NCBI GenBank assembly: GCA_019685575.1
Contig: JABFQO010000005.1
Location: forward strand, 62,001 to 126,000
Reading direction: 5' to 3'
Origin: Candidatus Bathyarchaeota archaeon A05DMB-4
Lineage (GTDB): Archaea > Thermoproteota > Bathyarchaeia > Bathyarchaeales > SOJC01
DNA: 64,000 bases
Shown: positions 35,079-44,045 of the stretch, piece by piece
Position numbering within the stretch: the stretch's first letter is position 1
Layout: each line of letters starts with the position of its first letter
Position numbers and translations under genes: made by a program
Notes under the pieces: model-generated
Told to the model about the DNA's origin: nothing
The model's database searches: none
What the model saw: the letters and a program-made list of their open reading frames with translations, nothing else

Positions 35079-35957
35079 TCAATTCTTCACCTCAGACAAA
35101 ACATGCTGCACAACCTCTTCAGCAACATTCACCTTCGTCACAGACTGCAACCCCCTCCAGCCTGGTTGACTGTTTAATTCCACGATTATTGGGCCTTTTT
35201 TGCTTTCCAAAATATCAACACCTGCCACTTTGCATCCAATTACCTCAGCAGCCTTTACCGCCAAATCAGCAAAATCATCGTCTAAACCTAACGGAACTGG
35301 CTTGGCGCCGAGACTGACGTTGGTTTTCCATGTGTTAGCAACCCGTCTCATAGCCGCAACAACACGCTTGCCAACCACAAAAGCGCGAATGTCAGAAAAC
35401 CCATGTTGAACAAATTCCTGAACGTACAACACATGATGATAAAACCCGAGCGCACGAAAAACACGCGTGGCAACTTCGGGGTCAGAAACCCGTGTGGAAC
35501 CAATTCCCCTCGAGCCAAAAATAGGCTTCACCACCACATCACCACCCAACTTATGAAAAGCCTCCAAAGCCCTATCAGCATCCTCAGTCACCACCGTACG
35601 AGGCACTGGCAATCCCGCTTCCTCCAAAAGCGCAAGTGTATAAAACTTGTCCACAGATCGTTCAATCGCACTTGGCGGATTAATAATAACTATGCCTAAA
35701 CGATGAAGTTTATGTAAAAGATCCATTCTAAAAATTATTTCTTCCAAAGAGCCTCTGCCGATAGGACGCATAATTAAAGCATCCAGTTCCTTAGTAACAT
35801 CGATTTCGTCAACCGTAACTTTAGGCCAAACACCCACATGCGCAACAAGCTTTGAGAAACTGAAACAGAAAGGTGTGATTCCGTTTTTTTCCATGGCTCG
35901 ACGCAGCTGGATGGAGCACCAGCCGTTTTCGTTTCGTGTCAGTATTCCCATTTTCAC
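35079..35957 (-). CDS. RimK-type ATP-grasp alpha-L-glutamate ligase (MptN-like)
   Basis: ATP-grasp ligases of this clade add glutamate to a carboxylate: lysine-carrier protein, ribosomal S6, F420 (CofF) or tetrahydromethanopterin (MptN). The 292 residues contain INPPSAIERSVDKFYTLALLEEAGLPVPRT near 90, the ATP loop VKPIFGSRGIGSTRV near 142, and VDILESKKGPIIVELNSQPGW near 255 with the magnesium ligands. GTG 35957 is chosen because AAGGGA lies 6 bases before it. The C1-pathway surroundings favour MptN, which would finish the H4MPT cofactor used by Mch. That is inference. Confidence 0.85.
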   Translation of the reverse strand: MKMGILTRNENGWCSIQLRRAMEKNGITPFCFSFSKLVAHVGVWPKVTVDEIDVTKELDALIMRPIGRGSLEEIIFRMDLLHKLHRLGIVIINPPSAIERSVDKFYTLALLEEAGLPVPRTVVTEDADRALEAFHKLGGDVVVKPIFGSRGIGSTRVSDPEVATRVFRALGFYHHVLYVQEFVQHGFSDIRAFVVGKRVVAAMRRVANTWKTNVSLGAKPVPLGLDDDFADLAVKAAEVIGCKVAGVDILESKKGPIIVELNSQPGWRGLQSVTKVNVAEEVVQHVLSEVKN

Positions 35958-36021
35958 GTTGTTTCCCTTAGTAGGTTCTACTAACACGAAAGATACAAAA
36001 AGGTTTAGTTATCAAACACCA

Positions 36022-36969
36022 TCAGAATTTACGAATCCACGGCGCCAAATCATCAGCACTTTTTACCTTCCTCGCAAGGTCTATTTTTAAGTAGGCCGCT
36101 TGTTCATTGTAGTATGGCGCGCCTTTTCTTGAAAAAAGAGTCAAAACCCTTCCACTGTGGTTCAGTTTGAAGCCCTCCATACTTGGCTCGTGACCGCGAA
36201 TCAGCATATTGACTTGGAACATTCCTAGAAACCTCGCCGTTACGTCGTGTCCAAACAGTTTGCCTGCTCCTCGCGGCGAAGCACATGTTTCAGCAATTCC
36301 TTCTTCCGGGTCGTTCCACAAAATTTCCTCAAGAAAAGTCTCTTTCGGATGCTTTTTATGCGCATAAGCCAAATCATCGAGCGAACGAGCCTTTGTAGGA
36401 AAGCCTCCGTGAATCAAAATGTAGCGCTCTTTCACGAGAACTGTGTTGTAGAGTTGATTAAAAAGCAAGCGTATACTGTTGTAAGTCGACTCACCATTTT
36501 GACCAAATCTATGTCGAAACTGAAACGGCAAATCATGCGGCGAAGCGAGTAAATCTTCGGGTCCTTCGTGGTTGCCACGCATGAGTATGACGTTTTCTGG
36601 AAACCATTTTTTAAGCTGGAGCACCATGTAGTAAACATCGGCGGAGTATAATCCGCGGTCGCCATAGTCACCCAGAAAGATGAGCATAACGTCTTTGTGG
36701 CTTTGAATGTTTTGCAGGAAACCGCTATCTTTAAGGATGTGCACGAGACTTTCAAGATCGCCATGAACGTCGCCAACGATGATGGCCTCGCCTTCCGGCG
36801 CAAGCGTTACAAGTTTTCCTTCCACCAACATTTTTCCTACTTGCGCTGCTTCTTTCTCGAGCATACAAGTAACTTCCTCAACTAAAGCAACAAACCCGTC
36901 AGTGTCCGCGTCAAGCGCCGCTTTAGCTAACGCCAGAACTTTTCGCCCATTGCCCAAACGCGCTGTCAT
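36022..36969 (-). CDS. PPP-family serine/threonine protein phosphatase
   Basis: The 315 residues carry the full set of metal-binding motifs: GDVHGD at 66-71, GDYGDRG at 100-106 (usually GDYVDRG), RGNHE at 131-135, ILIHGG near 184 and IRGHEPS near 258. The N-terminal 60 residues are helical and specific to archaeal members. The enzyme removes phosphate from serine or threonine of cytosolic proteins. It is divergent from the transporter at 37097, with a 127-base promoter region between. The target is unknown. Confidence 0.92.
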   Translation of the reverse strand: MTARLGNGRKVLALAKAALDADTDGFVALVEEVTCMLEKEAAQVGKMLVEGKLVTLAPEGEAIIVGDVHGDLESLVHILKDSGFLQNIQSHKDVMLIFLGDYGDRGLYSADVYYMVLQLKKWFPENVILMRGNHEGPEDLLASPHDLPFQFRHRFGQNGESTYNSIRLLFNQLYNTVLVKERYILIHGGFPTKARSLDDLAYAHKKHPKETFLEEILWNDPEEGIAETCASPRGAGKLFGHDVTARFLGMFQVNMLIRGHEPSMEGFKLNHSGRVLTLFSRKGAPYYNEQAAYLKIDLARKVKSADDLAPWIRKF

Positions 36970-37096
36970 TCTTCCTCGCTTCTAAAAACAACTCTTTTTC
37001 TACTTAAATGTTGATAATCGAGTTTTTTACTCGTTTTTGAGTAGTTACTCTTAAATAATTAAACCTTATGAAAATCACGAGCACGGTGCAAACAGC

Positions 37097-37687
37097 ATGA
37101 CAGCAACTAGCGCAAAAAAAGTGGCTTTCATCACGATGATGATAGTTTTGGGCAACGTATTCTCAGGCATTTCAATCTATCTGGGACCAATCTACCCTGG
37201 CGTTAACCTTGACTTTTCTCATATAACTACATTTATCGCGGCGATTTATGGCGGTCCTGTTTACGGGTTTATTGTGGGTTTTTTTGGCGGGGTTTGGGCA
37301 GGTTTTTATTTTGGTTTCATCGGCGGCACGCTTTCGTGGCTTAGCCTTCTAGGGCTGCCTGTTGGGAAATCGTTGACTGGGTTGGCAACTGGGTTGTTCT
37401 ATAGAATATTTAGAATTCGAGAAAAAAGTCATGCATCTCTAATCACAGTGCCCACTATATTGGTGTCTTTTATTCCCGAAACTCTTTTTACAGTAATTTA
37501 TTTCTTAGCGTTGGCACCGTACTTTTTTGCCTTTGGCTTTGGCATGTTTATGCTTGGAATTATCTTACCCAAGGCGTGGGCGGAAATCGTTTTTATGAGT
37601 TTTCTTATGGCTGCGCTTGTTGGTAATCAAGGTTTCAGTACGTTTGTCACAAGTTTTCTTTCAACCCGTGCTACGAGGACGGCATAG
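37097..37687 (+). CDS. ECF-type S-component-like membrane protein
   Basis: This 196-residue protein has about six hydrophobic segments. The first helices contain VAFITMMIVLGNVFSGISIYLGP, and GPVYGFIVGFFGGVWAGFYFG near 52-72 is typical of small substrate-binding ECF S-components. The ligand is not recognisable and no ECF ATPase is adjacent. It ends 1 base before the convergent CPBP protease gene, so the two share the intergenic boundary with no room for separate terminators. Confidence 0.7.
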   Translation: MTATSAKKVAFITMMIVLGNVFSGISIYLGPIYPGVNLDFSHITTFIAAIYGGPVYGFIVGFFGGVWAGFYFGFIGGTLSWLSLLGLPVGKSLTGLATGLFYRIFRIREKSHASLITVPTILVSFIPETLFTVIYFLALAPYFFAFGFGMFMLGIILPKAWAEIVFMSFLMAALVGNQGFSTFVTSFLSTRATRTA

Positions 37688-38419
37688 TTATTTTTTCTTT
37701 TTTGGTGAAGAAAACGTGAAAACGAACCCAACAATGTCGTGGGCAACGTGAGCAACGACAACCGCCAGCAACGAGCCTGATAAAAAGAAGACAACGCCAA
37801 ACAAAATTCCACCGTACAACGACAAAAGGGCATTATAAACGCCTTGATACAGTTGAGGCACAAAAGCAAAAACCGCTTGAACGATTATGGCAATCACGGG
37901 CAAGGTTAAGTAAAGAAGATGACCAAGCAAGTATCCTCTAAAAATTAGTTCCTCCAAAACCCCTGCAAGCATAGAGGCAATGAACACAGTAAAGAATAGA
38001 TGCGCTTGAGGTGTTGACATGGAAGATGCCAAAAGTTGGTCCAATTCGAGTTCACGCTTAGTTTTTGAAACTAAAAACTTGCGTCGAGCGATAGAAATTA
38101 AGAAATTCACGGGCATGCCGCCGAAAAATATGAGCACTCCGCTGAGCACTCCTAAGAAAATCAAACTTGCCGAGGGACTGTTGGTGTCAAAACTGAAAAC
38201 CACGAAAAGTTCTCTCTGAGGAACCAGCGCGAAAACCGCGAGCAAGAGAAGCAAAATAGATTTTTCAAACGAAGATAACCAAATAAGCCGCTTGAACGAA
38301 GGAGGTTTTTCATAATTGAGTGAGTACCTCGGGTCGGTTTTGTACGTGAAAAGCATGTAAATTGCGTAGGCGATTAGGAAGCCGTAAAGCCCAAGATACG
38401 CGAACCATTGGCTTTCCAA
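37688..38419 (-). CDS. CPBP (CAAX/bacteriocin-processing) family intramembrane protease homologue
   Basis: The 243 residues form several membrane helices. Motif 1 is EELIFRGY with E156, E157 and R161, and motif 4 is HVAHDIVG with H224 and H227. The usual motif 2, phenylalanine then three residues then histidine, would fall in VFAFVPQLY (183-191), but no histidine is present. The protein may therefore be a non-canonical or inactive protease. It is the last gene of the fwd-mch operon, 13 bases after mch, starting at TTG. A link with the C1 enzymes is not obvious. Confidence 0.8.
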   Translation of the reverse strand: MESQWFAYLGLYGFLIAYAIYMLFTYKTDPRYSLNYEKPPSFKRLIWLSSFEKSILLLLLAVFALVPQRELFVVFSFDTNSPSASLIFLGVLSGVLIFFGGMPVNFLISIARRKFLVSKTKRELELDQLLASSMSTPQAHLFFTVFIASMLAGVLEELIFRGYLLGHLLYLTLPVIAIIVQAVFAFVPQLYQGVYNALLSLYGGILFGVVFFLSGSLLAVVVAHVAHDIVGFVFTFSSPKKKK

Positions 38420-38432
38420 AATTCTTCCCAGC

Positions 38433-39392
38433 CTAGGTGTTGAGCCCTATTGATTGCTTGAGCACTTTGATGTCGATTTCGCCAGCCTTGAAAACCTTAC
38501 CTGTTTCCAAGTTATTTATTATGACTACCGCGGGTGCAAAAAGGCGTGGGTCTATTTTGTAGAAGTCGTTGTCTGCTTCTTTGAAGATTTCTCTGAAGGG
38601 TTTGCCGTATTGCTTTGACATTTTCGACGGTGCCTTACACACCAATTGCTCCAGTTTTTCATCATCCCCGTAACGAACCACGTAATACGCAACGCCGCCG
38701 TAGAGAATCACGTCGTTTGTTCTCCCCATAGCATGAGCGAATTTCGGATGTACTGGTGCTATCGGAGCACATCCCCAAGCATAACTGATCACCGTCGGGT
38801 CCAAGCCCAACTTCATTAGTTTATGTATTCCCGTTTCAACGATTCGTCCAGAAACTTGTACAGAGCCGGCTACGCTCGTGGTTGGAGTTAGGATTATGAA
38901 AAGTTTGTTCGGTTTTATTTTGCATTCCGAGGCAAACTGCACCACTAGTTCTTCTGGGGGTCTTTTGTCGGTTTCTAACACGACGGTTGCAGTGTTTGCC
39001 TTGTCTTTGTAACGGATTTTTTCGTAAATGTCCTTTGGCTTTAAAGCGAGCGCACGAGCCGGGCCCGAACCGATCGCAAAAAAATCTTTACTGGAAATCT
39101 GCCAGCCTGCATATTGCGAACCTAACGTGGCTAAGGACGGATGATCAGTGGTCACAAAAACCGTGGGTAGTTCCAAGTCGCCATATTGTTTCATAAGGAT
39201 TTCTGTCTTGCCCAAGCCGCCCATGCAAATTTCGGTAATGATTTTGCCGACCAAGAAGCCTCCCGTTGCTTGTACTCCGGCGTCGATTAGGGTAGTGCCA
39301 GATTTCATTTTTGAAACTGTAACGCCGTATTCTTCCGCCTTGTCGCAGAGTTCTTCGACAAGTTTGTAGGCATTATGATTTACGCTGAGCAT
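38433..39392 (-). CDS. mch: Methenyltetrahydromethanopterin cyclohydrolase
   Basis: Mch interconverts 5-formyl- and 5,10-methenyl-H4MPT in the methyl branch of the archaeal Wood-Ljungdahl pathway and in methanogenesis. The 319 residues match the family along their length. ICMGGLGKTEI lies near 55, VFVTTDHPSLATLGSQYAGW near 77, FAIGSGPARA near 103, ILTPTTSVAGSVQVSGRIVETG near 166 and YAWGCAPIAPVHPKF near 203. It lies 62 bases after fwdC on the same strand. The formyltransferase Ftr, which acts between Fwd and Mch, is not in this window. Confidence 0.96.
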   Translation of the reverse strand: MLSVNHNAYKLVEELCDKAEEYGVTVSKMKSGTTLIDAGVQATGGFLVGKIITEICMGGLGKTEILMKQYGDLELPTVFVTTDHPSLATLGSQYAGWQISSKDFFAIGSGPARALALKPKDIYEKIRYKDKANTATVVLETDKRPPEELVVQFASECKIKPNKLFIILTPTTSVAGSVQVSGRIVETGIHKLMKLGLDPTVISYAWGCAPIAPVHPKFAHAMGRTNDVILYGGVAYYVVRYGDDEKLEQLVCKAPSKMSKQYGKPFREIFKEADNDFYKIDPRLFAPAVVIINNLETGKVFKAGEIDIKVLKQSIGLNT

Positions 39393-39454
39393 GTGTGGTA
39401 ATAGATGTCAAACAAATATAAAATGAACGGAATCATACGGGCCTCCTTAGCGCG

Positions 39455-40276
39455 TTAGAGGTATTTTTCGTAGAAATCTAAATGCTGGTTTTTTGCTTTT
39501 GCAACATAAAGTTTTCCATTGCCTTTCTCCACAAGGTCACCGGTGAACGAGTAGAATGGCCCTAATATTTCTTCGCCGTCTACTTTGACCTTTTTCTTAA
39601 CATCGTCAAAAGTAAAGGACGGCAGTACCGATGCGGCGTTACCGAGTATTACGATTTTCCCATCAATTATACTCGCTCCTGCCCGTCCTTCCGTGTCACC
39701 CTGAACAAAAATCGTTCCGTTGTGCATATGAATACCCACGAATTGTCCTGCGCTGCCGTAGATTTTTATCAATCCTTTACGCATAAAGCAACCGACCTCA
39801 TTCCCAGCGTTTCCGTAAATAATTATTGCGCCACCCATCATTCCTTTCATACTGCCTCGATAAGCTGCACCTACATAATCGCCCACGTTGCCTTTGACGG
39901 TTATTGTTCCACCCTTCATCATAGCGCCCAGCCACGATCCCACGTCTCCAGTGACGGTTATTGTTCCACCCTTCATTTTCTCGCCCAAGTGCATGCCAAC
40001 ATTGCCCTCGATGGTTATTTCGCCTTCCGTCATTGCTTCACCAATTCTTTTAACCCTGCGCAAGTCACCCGTGACTTGGATGCTGGTTTCTTTAGGGGTT
40101 TCGCCGCTTTCGCCTGTTATTTCGAAAAGTTCGCCTAGTGTGCGTTTTTTGTTTCCTTCCCAAACTTCGAACTTTTTGATTTTGTCAATTGTTTGGGATG
40201 CGAAGGCGTCTGGGCTTATGTTTCGGGCGTTTACTGGAACCTTGAACAAGTATTTGGGACGCATAGAAACCGTCAT
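39455..40276 (-). CDS. fwdC: Formylmethanofuran dehydrogenase subunit C
   Basis: FwdC is the beta-helical scaffold subunit related to the C-terminal domain of glutamate synthase. It shows repeated units of about 19 residues such as GEITIEGNVGMHLGEKMKGG and GTITVTGDVGSWLGAMMKGG, at about residues 75-230. ATG 40276 is used because GGAGGTGTG precedes it; the frame stays open for 25 codons upstream into fwdA. The start lies 4 bases after the fwdA stop. The full length of about 273 residues is normal for a stand-alone C subunit. Confidence 0.95.
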   Translation of the reverse strand: MTVSMRPKYLFKVPVNARNISPDAFASQTIDKIKKFEVWEGNKKRTLGELFEITGESGETPKETSIQVTGDLRRVKRIGEAMTEGEITIEGNVGMHLGEKMKGGTITVTGDVGSWLGAMMKGGTITVKGNVGDYVGAAYRGSMKGMMGGAIIIYGNAGNEVGCFMRKGLIKIYGSAGQFVGIHMHNGTIFVQGDTEGRAGASIIDGKIVILGNAASVLPSFTFDDVKKKVKVDGEEILGPFYSFTGDLVEKGNGKLYVAKAKNQHLDFYEKYL

Positions 40277-40280
40277 GTTT

Positions 40281-41975
40281 TCACACCTCCGCATGTACCT
40301 GGATTGGCGCTGAAACAGCAAGGTTATGTTCTGGTACAAGATAATTCTCATATTGCACGGTGTAGTATTCTGCGAATTTCTCTTTCAAAATTCGAGTCTC
40401 AACTAAGGCTTTCTCTGCTTCGACATTTACCCAGAAGGTTCGACCGCTTATGCTCTTGACGACCTCGCCGCCTTTTACGACAATCTGCCCGTCTTTAATA
40501 GTATAAGCCGCGTGTTTGAAGGCTCTTCGGATCAGTCGCGGGTTGGCATTGAGATCAGTTTTTTCAGGGTTTAAATCGTAAATGGCAATGTCAGCGTCTG
40601 CGCCTACACCCAGATGCCCTTTATCTTTCAATCCCAACGCCTTTGCTTGCCCAGCACGTGTGGCGATTGCGATTTCGTAAGGCGTGTATTCTCTGTCGAT
40701 GGTTGGGAGAAGGCTTTTGCTTCGGGCTTTCTTGTTAATTCTCTTCATCATCTTCTCTCTAGCTTTACGGCTCATCAGCCACGAGATGATTTTGGGGTAA
40801 GCGATGAATGGCCCTGCGTTTGGGTGATCGGTTGTAAGGAGGATTTTCCAGGGGTCTTTGATAAGTAGAGCAAGTTCCAAGCCTATTGACCATTGAGTGG
40901 CGTGAACATAGCTTGAGCGTTTATAATGGAAAGGTACGATGCCGCTGCTGGTTTCGGTTTCTACGTCGCCGTTTATCCATTTGTTTCCGCTTAACTGATA
41001 GAGAATGAATTGAAATGGGCCGTCAGCCGTCATTGTGGTTGTGTCTGAAAACACGACCTGCCCCATGTCAAGCGTAACGTGATTATGCGCGTTGATGTAA
41101 TTTGCGATTTTGTCAGCCGCTGATTCGAAGGTTCTCCAATCGTTGCCAGCAAAAGCGCTGAACTGGCAATGTGTGATGTGGATGAGGGGGCGGTTGTTGT
41201 GATTTAAGCCTTCAACGCACTGCATTGTCTTTAGCGTGTTCTCGTAGTTGCCTGGTTTGCCGAGATTGTTTGTGTGCACGTGAATCGTGTGGGGCAAATG
41301 TAAGAGTTGGTTTACTTTGCACAAACCCCTGACGATTTCTCGAGGTGTAATGTTAAAATTCGGAACCGTGTCGTCAATGTTGCTAACATTTCTGCCAAAC
41401 CCCCACGCTTCAAGTCCACCCGGGTTTACAAGTTTTATTGCGTATCCTTTTGTGGCGTTTAATTCCCATGCAACATAAGCGGCACATTCGTCTATTCTGC
41501 CCTCACTTAGGGTTTCCAGCACTATCCAAGAATCGCCCAAAAGCGGGTATGTTGCCTTGTCAATGATAGGTGTGTCGTTCAATTCTTCGTGCGTATGTCT
41601 TGCTTTAAGAGGCGGCATAGCAGGATCCATCACCATCGTCCAACCCATCTTCGCATAACGGTAGCCTGTAGTGAACGTTGACGGAATCGAATAGCCAACA
41701 CCCGAACGTGTTTTGCTGGTTCGAGGCTCCACGTCCTTGTAGTGATCCTCAGGCCGCAGCAATCTACCCAAATTAACTTTCGCGCCAGCAATGTGAGAAT
41801 GGATGTCCACACCGCCGGGCATCACCATCATCCCAGAAGCGTTGATTTTCTTTACTCGTTTACCTTCGATTTTTTCGACTATTTTTCCGTTTTTTACGGC
41901 GATGTCCATTTTTTCGCCATCTATCTTGTTAATCGGGTCGTAGACGAAACCGTTTCTAATCAAAAGTTCAGTCAT
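40281..41975 (-). CDS. fwdA: Formylmethanofuran dehydrogenase subunit A
   Basis: FwdA is an amidohydrolase-fold subunit that condenses formate with methanofuran, or hydrolyses the product, at a dinuclear metal site. The 564 residues show MPGGVDIHSHIAGAKVNLGR near 52 with two metal histidines, LGDSWIVLETL near 149, HTIHVHTNNLGKPGNY near 229, PLIHITHCQFSAFAGNDW near 264 and LLTTDHPNAGP near 387 with the catalytic aspartate. It overlaps fwdB by 4 bases (ATGA). The subunit works inside the D-B-A-C complex. No FwdF/FwdG polyferredoxin gene is attached. Confidence 0.96.
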   Translation of the reverse strand: MTELLIRNGFVYDPINKIDGEKMDIAVKNGKIVEKIEGKRVKKINASGMMVMPGGVDIHSHIAGAKVNLGRLLRPEDHYKDVEPRTSKTRSGVGYSIPSTFTTGYRYAKMGWTMVMDPAMPPLKARHTHEELNDTPIIDKATYPLLGDSWIVLETLSEGRIDECAAYVAWELNATKGYAIKLVNPGGLEAWGFGRNVSNIDDTVPNFNITPREIVRGLCKVNQLLHLPHTIHVHTNNLGKPGNYENTLKTMQCVEGLNHNNRPLIHITHCQFSAFAGNDWRTFESAADKIANYINAHNHVTLDMGQVVFSDTTTMTADGPFQFILYQLSGNKWINGDVETETSSGIVPFHYKRSSYVHATQWSIGLELALLIKDPWKILLTTDHPNAGPFIAYPKIISWLMSRKAREKMMKRINKKARSKSLLPTIDREYTPYEIAIATRAGQAKALGLKDKGHLGVGADADIAIYDLNPEKTDLNANPRLIRRAFKHAAYTIKDGQIVVKGGEVVKSISGRTFWVNVEAEKALVETRILKEKFAEYYTVQYENYLVPEHNLAVSAPIQVHAEV

Positions 41976-43432
41976 GCATTGGATCTCCTTTGGCTTCTCT
42001 TCAGTTTACGAACTTCTCGAAGAATCCGTCGCAGAATCTCTTCATCAGAAAGCAAGCCTTTGGGCGGTTTGACTACCCGTTTCAAGGGTAATGGCACGCC
42101 GTCCATGCGGTAAGCGATTCCCTCGGCTTCGATACCTACAAAAGTGCTTGGTAACACTACATCAGCCATAAGCGCCGTTGCGCTTTTTTCCGGATCGATA
42201 ACAATAAGCGGGTTCTTTACGAGGTTTTGCGCGGCAACTCTTGGAAAGTTTGCTACGGGGTCTGAGGCAATTACAAGCGCCGCGTCTGATTCATCTCGGG
42301 ACAAAATATCCACTGCAGAGGTTTCGCCTGGGTTGTAAAACGGGAAGCCTTGAGAAAAATCAACCGAGAAAGGATAGCCTGTTTGCCAGATGGAAACCAT
42401 GTTGGCGCCGGTGACGTTAAAGTGTCCACGCATGGGCATAATGACAAATTTTGTGGCAAAATTCAGATCCCGTGTGAGGGCTAAGGCAGCGTCGATGTTA
42501 CGTAGTTTGCCAGAACTCATCGTTAAACCGACGCCGAAAAAAAGAACGCCGAACTTGCAGCCGATCATTACGTCCACGATTTTTTCCAGTACACCAACGG
42601 GGACGCCTGCAACTTTTTCAACTTCTAATTCCTCGTTCTTGACGAGCATGCGCATGGCTTGGAGAAGTTCGTAGTCCTTGTTTGGTTCTACTTGAACAAA
42701 GTAGTCAGCGAATTCTGCCGAATGAGTTCTCCGCGCGTCGATCACGATGAGTTTTCTTTCTTTTTCTGTTTCTAAAGTCGGAGGAAACTGGTTTCCCGTA
42801 ATCGGTGGGACTGAAAATTCTTCCATTAGCGCGAGTTGCGATGCGCGTTCGAGTTTTTTCTTGCCGATTACGCCTCGGAGTCGTGAGACGTAGCGTTTCC
42901 ATTCGCTGGGTTGGAATCTTCCTTCGGTAAAAGCAGTGTACCGTTCAAGGTGTCGAGGATGGGCGCTGTAGGGGTCGCTTCCCCAGTAGATAATGAGGTC
43001 TGCGCGGTGACGGATTTGGCCGAGCGTGCAAGTAGAGATGCCCACGTCTTGTATGCTAAGTATGGATGGGCCATGGCACACGGAAGAAGTGTTGTCGATG
43101 ACGCCGCCGATTTCTTCTGCCAATTCGATGCCTGCGCTGATAGCTTCGCAGCATGTGGAACTCCAACCGTAAAGGAGCGGATAAGATGCTTCGGCCAGTA
43201 TTTTGGCGCTTTTCTTTATCGCCTCGGTCCATGAAGTTTCAACCAGAGTGCCGTTTCTTCTTATTAGGGGATTCAAGTTTCTGTGGTGCGGGTCGGAGTA
43301 GTTTAAGAATTTTGCCTCGCCCATTGCGCATGCATTTTTTACGTCTACCACTTTGTTCTTTTTTACTGTTAGTTCTATGTCGTCGCAGAAGGTTCCGCAA
43401 ATCGGGCAGGTAACGTTTTTTACGATTGGCAT
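41972..43432 (-). CDS. fwdB: Formylmethanofuran dehydrogenase subunit B (Mo/W catalytic subunit)
   Basis: FwdB reduces CO2 to formate at a molybdenum or tungsten bis-MGD centre. The 486 residues begin with a [4Fe-4S] site, CPICGTFCDD at 9-18 plus C35. SSVCHGPS places C119 at the position of the metal-ligating cysteine of known FwdB, so the enzyme does not use selenocysteine. WGSDPYSAHPRH near 150 and IASDPVANFP near 385 are further pterin contacts. It lies 3 bases after fwdD and overlaps fwdA by 4. Molybdenum and tungsten forms cannot be told apart. Confidence 0.95.
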   Translation of the reverse strand: MPIVKNVTCPICGTFCDDIELTVKKNKVVDVKNACAMGEAKFLNYSDPHHRNLNPLIRRNGTLVETSWTEAIKKSAKILAEASYPLLYGWSSTCCEAISAGIELAEEIGGVIDNTSSVCHGPSILSIQDVGISTCTLGQIRHRADLIIYWGSDPYSAHPRHLERYTAFTEGRFQPSEWKRYVSRLRGVIGKKKLERASQLALMEEFSVPPITGNQFPPTLETEKERKLIVIDARRTHSAEFADYFVQVEPNKDYELLQAMRMLVKNEELEVEKVAGVPVGVLEKIVDVMIGCKFGVLFFGVGLTMSSGKLRNIDAALALTRDLNFATKFVIMPMRGHFNVTGANMVSIWQTGYPFSVDFSQGFPFYNPGETSAVDILSRDESDAALVIASDPVANFPRVAAQNLVKNPLIVIDPEKSATALMADVVLPSTFVGIEAEGIAYRMDGVPLPLKRVVKPPKGLLSDEEILRRILREVRKLKRSQRRSNA

Positions 43433-43435
43433 TTT

Positions 43436-43837
43436 TCATTCTTTCCCAAAAGCTTGTTTCAGTAATTCATGTAGCGGCAGTACGCGTTCTGCGGATGTTG
43501 CGGGTTCGATTTCTGCGTGTATGCCTTTGAAAGAAGGCATTCCAGTGCTGTGTGTTGTGGGGTTTGCTACGGCGTTTATCCAAGGGCCGTAGGGCATGTA
43601 AATTATTCCCGGGTGCGGTCCACGTATTGATTCTTTGGCCTTGACAATGATCGAGCCGAATTCGGTGGAAACTTTGATGTTTGCGCCGTCTTTTATTCCC
43701 AATGCATCCAAGTCGTTGGTGTCAACTTCGCAGATTGCCACGCTTTCATAATATTCTTGCGAAGTTTTTCCGTGTTCTTTTCCTGTGCCTTGGTTGATTG
43801 TTCGGCCGCTTAGGAGTGTAACCTTCATTTTTTGCAT
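43436..43837 (-). CDS. fwdD: Formylmethanofuran dehydrogenase subunit D
   Basis: FwdD is the molybdopterin-dinucleotide-binding domain that completes the active site of FwdB. In formate dehydrogenases the two are fused. The 133 residues contain LLSGRTINQGTGKEHGK near 8-24, a beta-barrel with ALGIKDGANIKVSTEFGSI near 45-63, and PHPGIIYMPYGPWINAV near 73-89. It is the first gene of the operon, with GAGGAAAG upstream of the ATG; an ATG at residue 4 is possible. Confidence 0.94.
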   Translation of the reverse strand: MQKMKVTLLSGRTINQGTGKEHGKTSQEYYESVAICEVDTNDLDALGIKDGANIKVSTEFGSIIVKAKESIRGPHPGIIYMPYGPWINAVANPTTHSTGMPSFKGIHAEIEPATSAERVLPLHELLKQAFGKE

Positions 43838-44045
43838 GTGCTTTCCTCGGGTGAGTCATGGTTGTGAAAGATTATTTTAGCGTTTACAAGCCTATTAAGG
43901 TATTGAGGGGTTGGCACTGTTGCTTGTTTGTTTGGGATGTATCGAATTTTGATATATGTCGAGAAGTGGAATGTAGCTTTATTTATTTATCTTCTATAGT
44001 TGTTTTCTAGAAGAAAGTTCCTTGGTTTGGGGAAAGAAGGAGTGC

